From the NCBI GenBank assembly GCA_900893395.1, contig CAAHFI011574738.1, forward strand, positions 1-21,779: a DNA stretch of 21,779 nt, in the 5' to 3' direction. Of this stretch, positions 1 through 10,199 are shown one piece after another (position 1 is the first letter of the stretch; each line of letters opens with the position of its first letter). A model generated the notes under the pieces. The model was given only the letters and a program-made list of their open reading frames with translations, had not been told where the DNA came from and did not search any database. The stretch is from Euglena gracilis (Eukaryota; Euglenozoa; Euglenophyceae; Euglenales; Euglenaceae). The position numbers and the translations under genes were made by a program.

Positions 1-85
1 TCCTGCTTTTGTGTGCCGGCTGTTTTGTTGTTTGTGTTCTTTTTGGCGGGGTGCTTCTTACTGCGACTTTGGTGCCGGAGTTGGC
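1..85. repeat. Terminal repeat of copy A (inner part)
   Basis: The sequence matches 3001-3085 almost base for base and matches 11991-12078 in inverted orientation. It is therefore the inner part of the terminal repeat of copy A. The outermost bases would lie left of the window. Confidence 0.85.
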
Positions 86-1270
86 GATGATGTGCTCTCC
101 GACACCGACTTGGCGAAGGTGAACCGCAGGGGCCCCCGGCCTGTGAGCAGGGGCGTTTCCCCCCCCCCCCAGGATGCTTTTCTTTTTCGGGTGGGTTGGG
201 TGGGCTCACCCCCCTCTTGTGCTCCGCCCTCATGGTCACTTCCTCCCTGGTCATTCTTCCCGGGAGTACTCGACCATTCGGGCTTCGCACCTTCAGGGGG
301 TGAGACTGTGTGCACGACCCCTGTTTCAAATTTTTTCTTTGCCGAATCCACCGCCCCCAATCTTAGGTAATGGGCTGAAAAAGCTGTGGCATTTTTCCAC
401 TGCCCAAGTTCACACACCTCCTCACTGGACAATCCCAGCTTTTTGTACATCAAAACTCCTGCCCCCCTGGTGCTGTGGGCTTTCCAGTGGGAAATGGGAA
501 TGCCAAAAGTGTCCAACAACTCCTTTGTCAAAGAGTTGATTCTGTTGGAGGACAAGGGTTTTTTGCCATCCAAACTCCACAACAGAGGGGCACCCTGGGG
601 GATGAAAGATGTTCTTTCCACATACTCTCTCATCAAATGATATGGACTCAAAGATGGAATGGAATCAATCTTCAACACTTGCTCCCACTTTGGTGAAGGC
701 CATCCCTTTCTCCTGACCAAAATGAAAATTTTTTCCCCCACCACTGAAATGGTCCTCTGGGTTCTGGCCAGGTCCACCCCCCTGTGAAGAGCCAAAAGTC
801 TGAAAGACAAAATGATTCTCCATCTCAATTCCACGATGGACATGTCAGAAATTTTTGTATGGCTCTGCAACTTTTGCAAAATGGGTAGGGGGTCCCAAAA
901 AAAGCATACCTCTGCACTGAACGATTCCATTCCTTTTTTACTTTTGTCAGTAAAGGATGAAATCTGATGGACTCCCAACCAGGTAAATATTGCAGTGAGG
1001 CATACGCACATCGAGCATCGCTTTGTGACAGTTTGTGAAGGTCCAGCAGGGCAGTGGCCAGCTCCATCTTGGAGACTTGCAAGGGCTCCAATCCTTTCTG
1101 TTGCAAAATTACAAACAGTTTTCTGAATGCACTGTCATAACGTTTCAGTGGTCCCAAACTCCTCAGGACATTTTCAATGTCTTGATGTGACATTTTTTGC
1201 TGTTCCAAAAGGAACCTGATACCACTGTGCAAGCCAGGGGCCATTTTGGCTTTGGCATTGATTGCCCCCA
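58..1270 (-). pseudogene. Tyrosine recombinase region of copy A
   Basis: This is the integrase-type tyrosine recombinase of the DIRS element, which in this family joins circular DNA copies to the target. The signature residues are visible: arginine in ALHRGVDLAR, the H-x-x-R box in HSTRGAG, tryptophan in GQWKN, and the nucleophile tyrosine in AHYLRL. The C-terminal tail is rich in P, R, K and S and overlaps the internal complementary region, so that DNA is both coding and structural. It is a fossil with a few breaks. Confidence 0.88.
205..304. repeat. Internal complementary region of copy A
   Basis: This is the same segment as 3206-3304 in copy B. Its left part is complementary to the 3' outer end of the element (2973-2999). 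Its right part is complementary to the 5' outer end (12081-12107). In DIRS elements such a region is thought to template joining of the two ends during circle formation. Confidence 0.82.
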
Positions 1271-1349
1271 ACAGTTGCTGAACATGCCTTCCCTGGGGGT
1301 AAGACCAACATTCCTGTCCCTGGTTTGGACATTTTGATTAATAGGGGCC

Positions 1350-2950
1350 ACCATGGACTCGAAACCCACATGGGTGTCACCAAAAGACATTTCACCTGCT
1401 TGTTCAGCCTCAGTCTGATGAGCCATGGAAAAATTACCTTCCATGGGGGGTTGGCATAAACCTCTTTGGCTGAGCTCAGGTCGCATTTCAATGCATCCAC
1501 CAGAAAAGCCTGGTGGTGTGGCCATCTGGCCACAAATTTTTGGAATTTTGCATTTCCTGGAGATGCAAACATGTCTGTGTCTGGAGCAATGTCCTTTCTG
1601 AAGAACCTCAAAATTTGGGTGAACAGGCTTGGGCACAGGGTATAATCCCCCCTGTCTTGATCCCACCTTGTGAGGGGGTCTGCCAACATTGCTGCTGAAG
1701 GAACCCACTGAACCTGCAACTGAACTTGGTTTTCCCAACACCAATGAAACAGGGGTTCCAAAATCTGATTGAGGTGTGTTTTTCTGCCTCCCCATTTGGT
1801 AAGGTAACTCAGTGCTACCTGATTGTCTACATTTAACAGCACTGTCTCCCCTGGCTGGGCAAATGCTTTTACTGTCTGAACAGCTGCCATCAGTTCTTTC
1901 ACATTTATGTGTAAGCAATTTTTCTCCCTCCAAAATTCTTGGATGATTTGATTTTGGGATGAATCCACTCCCCCCATGCCCATGTGGAGGAGTCTGAATG
2001 GAGCACCCTTTTTGCCTGTTGCAGGAAAGGCCTGCCCAGGCCTGGCTGCAAGTATGCCTTCAGCACTTTGATTTCCCCTTTCAGCCTTTCTGGAATGTCG
2101 ATGCAAAAATCCCAGCCCCTTTCTTGGTGCATCTGGCTGAACTTTAAAAGCTCCTGGGTTACCAGCCTTAAAAATGGCAGAGCAGGGAGGTAACTTCTGA
2201 CTTGCCCCAGAATGCTGGCTATTTTTCTGCAACTTAGTTTTTGGGCCAGCACCACCTTGCCCAGTTCCTTTCTGATAGTTTTTAATTTGTGTGGGGGCAC
2301 CTCCAGCTGACCTTTTTCCAAGTCTATGATGAACCCCAAATGCTGCAGCCTTTGTGTGGGAGTAAACACAGACTTTTTCTGGCTGACCTTGAACCCAGCC
2401 TCCCCTAATGTGTCCAGCATTTGCAGTAAATGTTTTTTCACCAAATTTTCTGTTGAACCAAACAGAATGATGTCGTCCAAATAGACGAACACCTGCATTC
2501 CCTTTGACCTCCACAGTTTTAACAGAACTTTCATTAGTGACATGAACAATTTTGGGAGGGTGCTTAGGCCAAAACAGGCCCCCTGAAACTCCCACAGGTC
2601 TGATCCCACTTGAATTCTGACAAATTTTTTGAAATCGTTTTCCAGACCCAGATGAAAGTATGCATCTTTCAAATCTAGTTTGACTGCCCAATCCCCTTTT
2701 TCAGAGTGGGGAAAATTGTGGACATGTTTCCAAAGTGAACTTTTCTGGACAGCAAAATTGATTTAGATCTCGACAATCTGTGATAAGTCGATGCTTGACC
2801 CCTCCCCTTCTGGTTTGGACAACACAAACCAGGGTACCAGATGGGCAGTGTCTTGGGCATTTTGTACTTTTTTGGTTGCCCCACTTTCTTGGTACTCCTG
2901 CAAGATTTTGGAGGCCAGGCTGATTTCCTGCACTGACTTTTGCTGCTGCC
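1350..2950 (-). pseudogene. RT, RNase H and methyltransferase-like region of copy A
   Basis: The order on the minus strand is reverse transcriptase, RNase H, then a methyltransferase-like segment. Reverse transcriptase shows DLKDAYFHL and the catalytic box VYLDDIILF. RNase H shows LHSDSS, LHINVKELMA and LLNVDNQVALSYL. The last segment begins DMFASPGN and contains YANPPW, matching the conserved region downstream of RNase H in DIRS/PAT elements. These parts are nearly identical to copy B. Extents are approximate and the region is a fossil. Confidence 0.88.
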
Positions 2951-2957
2951 TTTTTGA

Positions 2958-2972
2958 TAAGGGGAGGGCTGA
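2958..2972. other. Unassigned 15-bp filler between copies A and B
   Basis: Similarity of A to B ends at 2957, and the recognisable 3' end of B starts at 2973. The 15 bases between match neither element at the expected place. They look like junction filler or the scar of a duplication or deletion. Confidence 0.5.
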
Positions 2973-2996
2973 GAGGGCGGAGCACAAGAGGGGGGT

Positions 2997-3085
2997 GAGA
3001 TCCTGCTTTGTGTGCCGGCTGTTTTGTTGTTTGTGTTCTTTTTGGCGGGGTGCTTCTTACTGCGACTTTGGTGCCGGAGTTGGCG
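2997..3085. repeat. Left inverted terminal repeat of copy B
   Basis: About 88 bp matching 11991-12078 in inverted orientation with few differences. Both copies include the stretch that reads gccggctgttttgttgtttg on one strand. Together they define the two ends of copy B. Confidence 0.9.
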
Positions 3086-4270
3086 ATGATGTGCTCTCCG
3101 ACACCGACTTGGCGAAGGTGAACCGCAGGGGCCCCCCGGCCCGTGAGCAGGGGCGTTTCCTCCCCCCCCCGAGGATGCTTTTCTTTTTCGGGTGGGTTGG
3201 GTGGGCTCACCCCCCTCTTGTGCTCCGCCCTCATGGTCACTTCCTCCCTGGTCATCTTCCCGGGAGTACTCGACCATTCGGGCTTCGCACCTTCAGGGGG
3301 TGAGACTGTGTGCACGACCCCTTTTTCAAATTTTTTCTTTGCCGAATCCACCGCCCCCAATCTTAGGTAATGGGCTGAAAAAGCTGTGGCATTTTTCCAC
3401 TGCCCAAGTTCACACACCTCCTCACTGGACAATCCCAGCTTTTTGTACATCAAAACTCCTGCCCCCCTGGTGCTGTGGGCTTTCCAGTGGGAAATGGGAA
3501 TGCCAAAAGTGTCCAACAACTCCTTTGTCAAAGAGTTGATTCTGTTGGAGGACAAGGGTTTTTTGCCATCCAAACTCCACAACAAGGGGCACCCTGGGGG
3601 ATGAAAGATGTTCTTTCACATATCTCTCATCAAATGATATGGACTCAAAGATGGAATGGAATCAATCTTCAACACTTGCTCCCACTTTGGTGAAGGCCAT
3701 CCCTTTCTCCTGACCAAAATGAAAATTTTTTCCCCCACCACTGAAATGGTCCTCTGGGTTCTGGCCAGGTCCACCCCCCTGTGAAGAGCCAAAAGTCTGA
3801 AAGACAAAATGATTCTCCATCTCAATTCCACGATGGACATGTCAGAAATTTTTGTATGGCTCTGCAACTTTTGCAAAATGGGTAGGGGGTCCCAAAAAAC
3901 AGCATACCTCTGCACTGAACGATTCCATTCCTTTTTTACTTTTGTCAGTAAAGGATGAAATCTGATGGACTCCCAACCAGGTAAATATTGCAGTGAGGCA
4001 TACGCACATCGAGCATCGCTTTGTGACAGTTTGTGAAGGTCCAGCAGGGCAGTGGCCAGCTCCATCTTGGAGACTTGCAAGGGCTCCAATCCTTTCTGTT
4101 GCAAAATTACAAACAGTTTTCTGAATGCACTGTCATAACGTTTCAGTGGTCCCAAACTCCTCAGGACATTTTCAATGTCTTGATGTGACATTTTTTGCTG
4201 TTCCAAAAGGAACCTGATACCACTGTGCAAGCCAGGGGCCATTTTGGCTTTGGCATTGATTGCCCCCAAC
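3058..4270 (-). pseudogene. Tyrosine recombinase region of copy B
   Basis: This has the same recombinase as copy A, with the arginine in HRGVDLAR, HSTRGAG, GQWKN and the tyrosine in AHYLRL. It lies downstream of RNase H and the methyltransferase-like segment, as in DIRS-1-type elements, and its 3' coding end overlaps the internal complementary region. It is a fossil with a few interruptions. The family assignment rests on catalytic motifs and on element structure, not on a database match. Confidence 0.88.
3206..3304. repeat. Internal complementary region of copy B
   Basis: Bases 3206-3232 are an exact 27-bp inverted match to 2973-2999, the outer 3' end. Bases 3272-3298 are an inverted match, with one base difference, to 12081-12107, the outer 5' end. 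One internal segment thus holds complements of both termini side by side, the diagnostic arrangement of DIRS elements. Confidence 0.9.
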
Positions 4271-4349
4271 AGTTGCTGAACATGCCTTCCCTGGGGGGTA
4301 AGACCAACATTCCTGTCCCTGGTTTGGACATTTTGATTAATAGGGGCCA

Positions 4350-5960
4350 CCATGGACTCGAAACCCACATGGGTGTCACCAAAAGACATTTCACCTGCTT
4401 GTTCAGCCTCAGTCTGATGAGCCATGGAAAAATTACCTTCCATGGGGGGTTGGCATAAACCTCTTTGGCTGAGCTCAGGTCGCATTTCAATGCATCCACC
4501 AGAAAAGCCTGGTGGTGTGGCCATCTGGCCACAAATTTTTGGAATTTTGCATTTCCTGGAGATGCAAACATGTCTGTGTCTGGAGCAATGTCCTTTCTGA
4601 AGAACCTCAAAATTTGGGTGAACAGTTTGGGCACAGGGTATAATCCCCCCTGTCTTGATCCCACCTTGTGAGGGGGTCTGCCAACATTGCTGCTGAAGGA
4701 ACCCACTGAACCTGCAACTGAACTTGGTTTTCCCAACACCAATGAAACAGGGGTTCCAAAATCTGATTGAGGTGTGTTTTTCTGCCTCCCCATTTGGTAA
4801 GGTAACTCAGTGCTACCTGATTGTCTACATTTAACAGCACTGTCTCCCCTGGCTGGGCAAATGCTTTTACTGTCTGAACAGCTGCCATCAGTTCTTTCAC
4901 ATTTATGTGTAAGCAATTTTTCTCCCTCCAAAATTCTTGGATGATTTGATTTTGGGATGAATCCACTCCCCCCCATGCCCATGTGGAGGAGTCTGAATGG
5001 AGCACCCTTTTTGCCTGTTGCAGGAAAGGCCTGCCCAGGCCTGGCTGCAAGTATGCCTTCAGCACTTTGATTTCCCCTTTCAGCCTTTCTGGAATGTCGA
5101 TGCAAAAATCCCAGCCCCTTTCTTGGTGCATCTGGCTGAACTTTAAAAGCTCCTGGGTTACCAGCCTTAAAAATGGCAGAGCAGGGAGGTAACTTCTGAC
5201 TTGCCCCAGAATGCTGGCTATTTTTCTGCAACTTAGTTTTTGGGCCAGCACCACCTTGCCCAGTTCCTTTCTGATAGTTTTTAATTTGTGTGGGGGCACC
5301 TCCAGCTGACCTTTTTCCAAGTCTATGATGAACCCCAAATGCTGCAGCCTTTGTGTGGGAGTAAACACAGACTTTTTCTGGCTGACCTTGAACCCAGCCT
5401 CCCCTAATGTGTCCAGCATTTGCAGTAAATGTTTTTTCACCAAATTTTCTGTTGAACCAAACAGAATGATGTCGTCCAAATAGACGAACACCTGCATTCC
5501 CTTTGACCTCCACAGTTTTAACAGAACTTTCATTAGTGACATGAACAATTTTGGGAGGGTGCTTAGGCCAAAACAGGCCCCCTGAAACTCCCACAGGTCT
5601 GATCCCACTTGAATTCTGACAAATTTTTTGAAATCGTTTTCCAGACCCAGATGAAAGTATGCATCTTTCAAATCTAGTTTGACTGCCCAATCCCCCTTTT
5701 TCAGAGTGGGGAAAATTGTGGACATGTTTTCCAAAGTGAACTTCTCTGGACAGCAAAATTGATTTAGATCTCGACAATCTGTGATAAGTCGATGCTTGAC
5801 CCCCTCCCCTTCTGGTTTGGACAACACAAACCAGGGTACCAGATGGGCAGTGTCTTGGGCATTTTGTACTTTTTTGGTTGCCCCACTTTCTTGGTACTCC
5901 TGCAAGATTTTGGAGGCCAGGCTGATTTCCTGCACTGACTTTTGCTGCTGCCTTTTTGAC
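4350..5960 (-). pseudogene. RT, RNase H and methyltransferase-like region of copy B
   Basis: Reverse transcriptase carries DLKDAYFHL, FGLSTLP and the catalytic VYLDDIILF box. RNase H follows with LHSDSSTWAW, HINVKELMAAV and NVDNQVALSYL. The distal methyltransferase-like segment has DMFASPGN and YANPPW. RT and RNase H share one long open frame with the upstream gag-like region. The recombinase lies further downstream. The extents are approximate and the element is a fossil. Confidence 0.9.
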
Positions 5961-6314
5961 AGACACAGGGTAGGGGGTGGTCTGGCTGCACACCTTTTTG
6001 AATTAGTGCTACTACCCACTGATTTGCATTTTCCTGCCACCATGGCAGACATTTTCTTAGCCTCTGAAACAGAGGCACCTTTTCCCATGCCCTTTCTCTG
6101 AAATCCAGGCTTTGAATGATTCCTCTCTCCCATTCCATAGGGGGGGAGTTTGTGCTGGGCCAGGCCCCTGTCCCCATGAGCCCTTGCCAGACTGGGGATG
6201 GCTTCAGAGCAGGGGTCAGCAGGGGGATTACCTCCTCCATGGAGCTCAGCTGGGGGGTCTCTCCCCCACTCCATTGATGGTCTGGCTGTGATGGCTTCAC
6301 CCCTTCTTGGGGAC

Positions 6315-6348
6315 TTTGATGCTTCAGGCTTTGATGCTTCAGGCTTTG
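6315..6348 (-). repeat. 15-bp tandem repeat inside the gag-like region of copy B
   Basis: The unit tttgatgcttcaggc is present twice in tandem and then begins again. It encodes KPEAS twice. It is a small in-frame expansion. Confidence 0.8.
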
Positions 6349-6435
6349 CCCTTGCCTTTCCTGTGGGCATGAGTAGGGAGTGGGAAGATTCAGTAGGGTA
6401 TCCATACCCCTTCTGCCATCCTGGGTTCTTCCACA

Positions 6436-6486
6436 GGCTGCCATAGCCTTTTCCTCTCCCAGCCTTGCCTTGGCTGCCATAGCCTT
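6436..6486 (-). repeat. Two copies of a 15-mer shared with copy C
   Basis: The 15-mer aaggctatggcagcc lies on the minus strand at 6436-6450 and 6472-6486, in the same frame (KGYGS). The same 15-mer occurs in the gag-like region of copy C. Confidence 0.85.
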
Positions 6487-7217
6487 TGCCTTTGCCCCAC
6501 TTGAACTTAAATCCTTTATTTCCTGTGGGGATGGGAAAATGAGACATAGAATGTCTTGAAAAGGCTGTTGCCAAGCCTGCTTGATTCAGAGCCCATTGGG
6601 CTTTGTCCACAGCCAAGTCTTCTTTGGAGAACAGCCCGTTGTTGGTGCTGGGGATTGCCCCTGGAATGCTGCACCTCTTCCTCTCCTTCAGCAGTGTCTG
6701 TTCCATCTCTGCTACAGCAAAAAACAATTGTTGTGCCAATATTTGATAATCTGTCTCCACACTGCCATACAGGCATGCCACCATCCTTTCCAGGTGTAAC
6801 ATCTTTTGTTGCCATGACTTCAATTGTTTATCCCAGGCCCCTTTGCCGTCTGCGTTGTGATTGTTATCCTCTGCACGACTTTTCATCCCGTTATACCTGG
6901 GCAGCTCCCCCAGGACCATCTTCCAGGGGAGTCTCACTCCCTTTTCGACGTGCCGAAGGCACGCTGCCAGCTCTGGCGCCAGGGGCGCCAGTTCCTCCTG
7001 CCAGGGGAGCCGTTCTTCCGCGTCGTCGTTGTCGTTGTCCTCCTCGTCTTCTCCGTCCTCCTCCATCGCGGACCGCTCCGCTCGTGGCGTCATCCCTTTG
7101 TCTTTCTTCGAACTCTTCTCCAGCCAACGATCCGCCAACTTGAACGCCACGTCCGCTGCTGTCTGCCCCAAGTCTATCAGTGGTACCTCCACACTTCCTG
7201 CCAACGCCACCGAGTAC

Positions 7218-7343
7218 AAGAACGAATTCCTGTAGTCTCCGACTTGGCTGGAGACCATCGCCACCTGGGTCAACTCGTGGACCTTCTTTGCGCACTTCGT
7301 CGTGTGCCATCCGCCTCCCAGCCAGTTCTGCCCGGCCGCGATG
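7218..7343. repeat. 126-bp direct duplication flanking copy C (left)
   Basis: This stretch of B's gag-like region is repeated in the same orientation at 11704-11830, with a single one-base length difference. The repeat stops exactly where the sequence of copy C begins on each side. Confidence 0.92.
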
Positions 7344-7824
7344 TACAAGGACTATTACATTCATTGAAGACCGTCAACTTTTCAACTGGTGGATCAAACT
7401 TTTTGCTGACCTTCGACTTCAAGGAGGAAGAACCCAACTCTTCGAGTTCAACTGGAATTATCCCAGAATATTTCAAATACGAAGACAAGTCACAACTGGA
7501 CTTCCATGAGGAATGAGCTGCAAAGAAATTCAGACTGCCAAGAAGAACTTCAACGAACTTTCAAGAAGACAGCTGAAGCTGGGGAAGGTGGACACACAGC
7601 AGCAGCTGCAGAAGCTGATGAGGCGGCAGCAGCACGTCAGTCCGTGGCCATCGCAACCCCCCCACCCCCCAGCACATCCAAAGTTTCAAATCCCCCCACT
7701 CAAAATGATGGCCATGGAACATGGACAACGGTGGTCAGAAAGAGAAGACAGAGGGGGACTACCATCACAGGTCCAACAGACTCCCCCCCTTTTCTCAGTT
7801 CCTCCCCTTCCAGGGGAGAAAGCA

Positions 7825-7983
7825 AAGGCTATGGCAGCCTCTCAAGAAATATCAGAAATCCAAAGGATTCAAATCAAATCAAGGCTATGGCAGCCTCATT
7901 CAACAGGGCCTGGGGCCCAGAATTATGGCTATGGCAGCCATCATCCAAGAGGGCAGGGGCCCAGATGCAAGGCTATGGCAGCC
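7825..7983 (+). repeat. Four copies of a 15-mer in different reading phases
   Basis: The 15-mer aaggctatggcagcc is found at 7825, 7881 and 7969, with a one-base variant at 7925. The start positions fall in all three phases, so within one frame it reads GYGSL, AMAAS and LWQPS. Confidence 0.85.
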
Positions 7984-8103
7984 TGTATCCCAACCTGGGA
8001 AGGTCACACTGGGGAAAGGTATGTCCAACTTACCCCACAGCTCTCTCAAACAAAAACCCCTCAGGAGCTGCCCATCTGAGCAAGCAGCCCCCCCTTCAGG
8101 GAA

Positions 8104-8207
8104 GGCCAATGGAGGCCATTATATCCAAGAGGCCAATGGAGGCCTGGGCCAAAATATCAAGGCCAATGGAGGCCATTTCAATCAAAATCAGATGGCCATT
8201 GGAGGCC
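8104..8207 (+). repeat. Interspersed ggccaatggaggcc repeats
   Basis: Four copies, the last with one change, start at 8104, 8131, 8161 and 8194. They are spaced 27, 30 and 33 bp apart, all in one phase. They encode ANGG-type repeats. Confidence 0.8.
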
Positions 8208-8659
8208 AATGCAGTCAAGACCACAGCCCTTGGGGGGGAGGCCCAAGATTGGCTACACCAGGGCCCCCCAGAAGATAATCAGCCCACACCCCCAGCTGTA
8301 TATGTACCTCCCCACTGCAGAAACAGACCTTCCCCCATCTTTCAAAAACAGGGGGAAAGCCTGTCTTTGAGCAGCCCTATGGCAGGGCCAGAGGTGACCC
8401 CAGTGATGGGGCAGCCAGGGGAAGGACCCCAGTGATGGGGCCTGTGGAATCCCCAGACACATTACACCCAGGGGTGCCCCCTTTCAGAGCCCTGCAGGCC
8501 AGCATCCCCCATTGGGAAAAGGCAGGTGCCAGCAGAGAGGTATTAAACCTGATAAGGGAAGGGGTCATGGCAGATCTTCCCCTCCCCCCTCTAATGTCCT
8601 TAAAAGTTCCCTTCAAAACCCCCAGGAAGTAATGACTGCCCAAAAATTCTGAGAGAATA

Positions 8660-10140
8660 CGAATGTACAGGGGCAACAAGACAAATCCCCCAGAGGAGGC
8701 AAAACATTTTGTCCCTTACTTCATCATTTCCAAAAAAGAAGGGGAAAAGACAAAGGAAAGACTGATTTCAGATTGTCGACAGTTAAATCACTATTTCAAC
8801 CCCCAGAAGTTCAGATTGGAACACATGGGAAACATTTTCCCATACCTAAGAAAAGGATGGTTTTGTGGAAAAATAGACCTGAAAGATGCTTATTTTCACC
8901 TAAAACTGCACAGCAGCCTGGAAAAACATGTCTGCATGCAAGTGGGGGGAAACTTGGCAGTTTCAAGCTGCATGCTTTGGTATAAGCAGCCTGCCACAGA
9001 AATTTATGACTCTTATGAGAGTCTGGGAAAGAAAATGGAGAAAGGAAGGCAAGGTAGTTTTCATCTACCTGGACGACATTTTGCTGTTAGCCCCCAGCAA
9101 AAAGACAGCAGCCCAACATTTGGCAGAAGTAAAAACAGACCTTTTACTGGCAGGTTTCAGATTAAACCTCCCCAAATCCTGTCTGGAACCCACACAGGAA
9201 ATAAAACATTTGGGCCAATGGATCAATTTGAAAAAAGGCCAATTGGAAATTCCTCAGGAAAAACTAAAATCCTTAAGAAAGGAGCTAGGCAAAGTGCTCA
9301 CAGCACAGAAAATGAGCTGCAGAAAACTCAGTTCTATTGTGGGACAAGTCAGAAGCTATTTAGTTTCAATGCCATTTCTCAGAATTCTGACAGATCAACT
9401 TTGCAAAATGGTGGATTTGCACACAAAGTGGGGTTGGGACCACACCCTGACCATTCCCCAGGGGTCAAGATCAAATTGTGGAGTTAAAAGCCTTTTTACA
9501 GCCAGGTGTGGCAGGGCATTTCAATCCCAGGCCTCTCAGAATCTCTTTTCAGACAGCAGCACCTGGCAGTGGGGGGGCTGGACAAAGCTTCAGGCCAAAA
9601 GGTGCAGGATTTTTGGAGGGACCTGCATGTCCTTCATATCAATCAAAAAGAATTACAAGCTGCAGTGGAAACAGTAAAGGCACTAGCCAAACCAAAACAA
9701 ACAATTGTGCTCCACGTGGACAGCCAGGTGGCTGTAAGTTATTTAACAAAATGGGGGGCAAAAAGCCATACCTAAATTCCATTTAAAACCCCTGCTGTAT
9801 CATTGCCAAGAAAAGCAAATCAATTTGCAGGTGGTTTGGGTTCCCACAAAGGAGCAATTGGCAGACTCCCTGACCAGGGAGCAAAAGGACCCAGGGGATT
9901 ATACCCTAAACCTAAACATCTTTCACCAAATTGTTCAGTTTTTCAGAAAGGAAATCACCCCAGAGGTGGACATGTTTTGCACACCCAGCAACAAAAAATT
10001 CCCCAAGTTTGTTTGTCGATACCCCCACCAAGGGGCTTTGCTGGTGGATGCCTTGAAGGCAGATTTGAGGGGCCTCCCCCCAGTTTATGCAAACCCCCCT
10101 GGAGCATCATTCCCCAATGGGTTCAGAGATTAATGTTAAA
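8660..10140 (+). pseudogene. RT, RNase H and methyltransferase-like region of copy C
   Basis: Reverse transcriptase motifs include KIDLKDAYFHLKL and the catalytic IYLDDILLLA. RNase H follows with FSDSSTWQW, HINQKELQAAVE and HVDSQVAVSYLTKWG. The methyltransferase-like segment has DMFCTPSN and YANPPG. The order matches copies A and B but the protein sequence is clearly diverged, marking a separate subfamily. It is a fossil with several breaks and approximate extents. Confidence 0.88.
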
Positions 10141-10199
10141 CCCAGACCTAATTTGTCTGTTGATCGTACCCCACTGGGCTTCGACATCATGGTGGCGCC

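Larger units (their letters stand above)
1..2957 (-). mobile_element. DIRS-like YR retrotransposon, copy A (partial)
   Basis: This is a fossil copy of a tyrosine-recombinase (DIRS-group) retrotransposon read on the minus strand. Parts seen from its upstream side are reverse transcriptase with the YLDD box, RNase H, a methyltransferase-like segment with YANPPW, and a tyrosine recombinase with HSTRGAG and AHYLR motifs. An internal complementary region and part of the terminal repeat follow at the left edge. The gag-like part is absent: similarity to copy B stops at 2957, where it abuts the truncated 3' end of B. The copy is broken, with a handful of interruptions besides the truncation. It differs from B by roughly 15 changes in 2.96 kb, mostly homopolymer length, so it is young. 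The left terminus lies outside the window. Confidence 0.93.
5960..7343 (-). pseudogene. Gag-like region of copy B (main part)
   Basis: This is the N-terminal part of a long open frame that continues into RT. It has a D/E-rich stretch near 7000-7080, a leucine-rich middle part, and a glycine-rich, basic tail with KGYGS repeats (about 6410-6510) that probably binds nucleic acid. No CCHC zinc knuckle was seen, as is common in DIRS gag-like proteins. The first codons lie on the far side of copy C (11831 to about 11990). The assignment to gag rests on position and composition. Confidence 0.7.
7506..8440 (+). pseudogene. Gag-like region of copy C
   Basis: This low-complexity region upstream of RT is rich in Q, A, P and G. 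It carries two runs of short motifs: the 15-mer of the KGYGS type (7825-7983) and an ANGG type (8104-8207). The equivalent place in copy B also has KGYGS repeats, which supports calling both regions gag-like. No zinc knuckle was seen. It is a fossil of low certainty, placed by position and composition. Confidence 0.6.

Noticed and set aside
6824-7516. 230-codon plus-strand open frame across the B/C boundary
   Set aside because: It is antisense to the gag-like region of B and continues into C, so it is a shadow frame created by the insertion.
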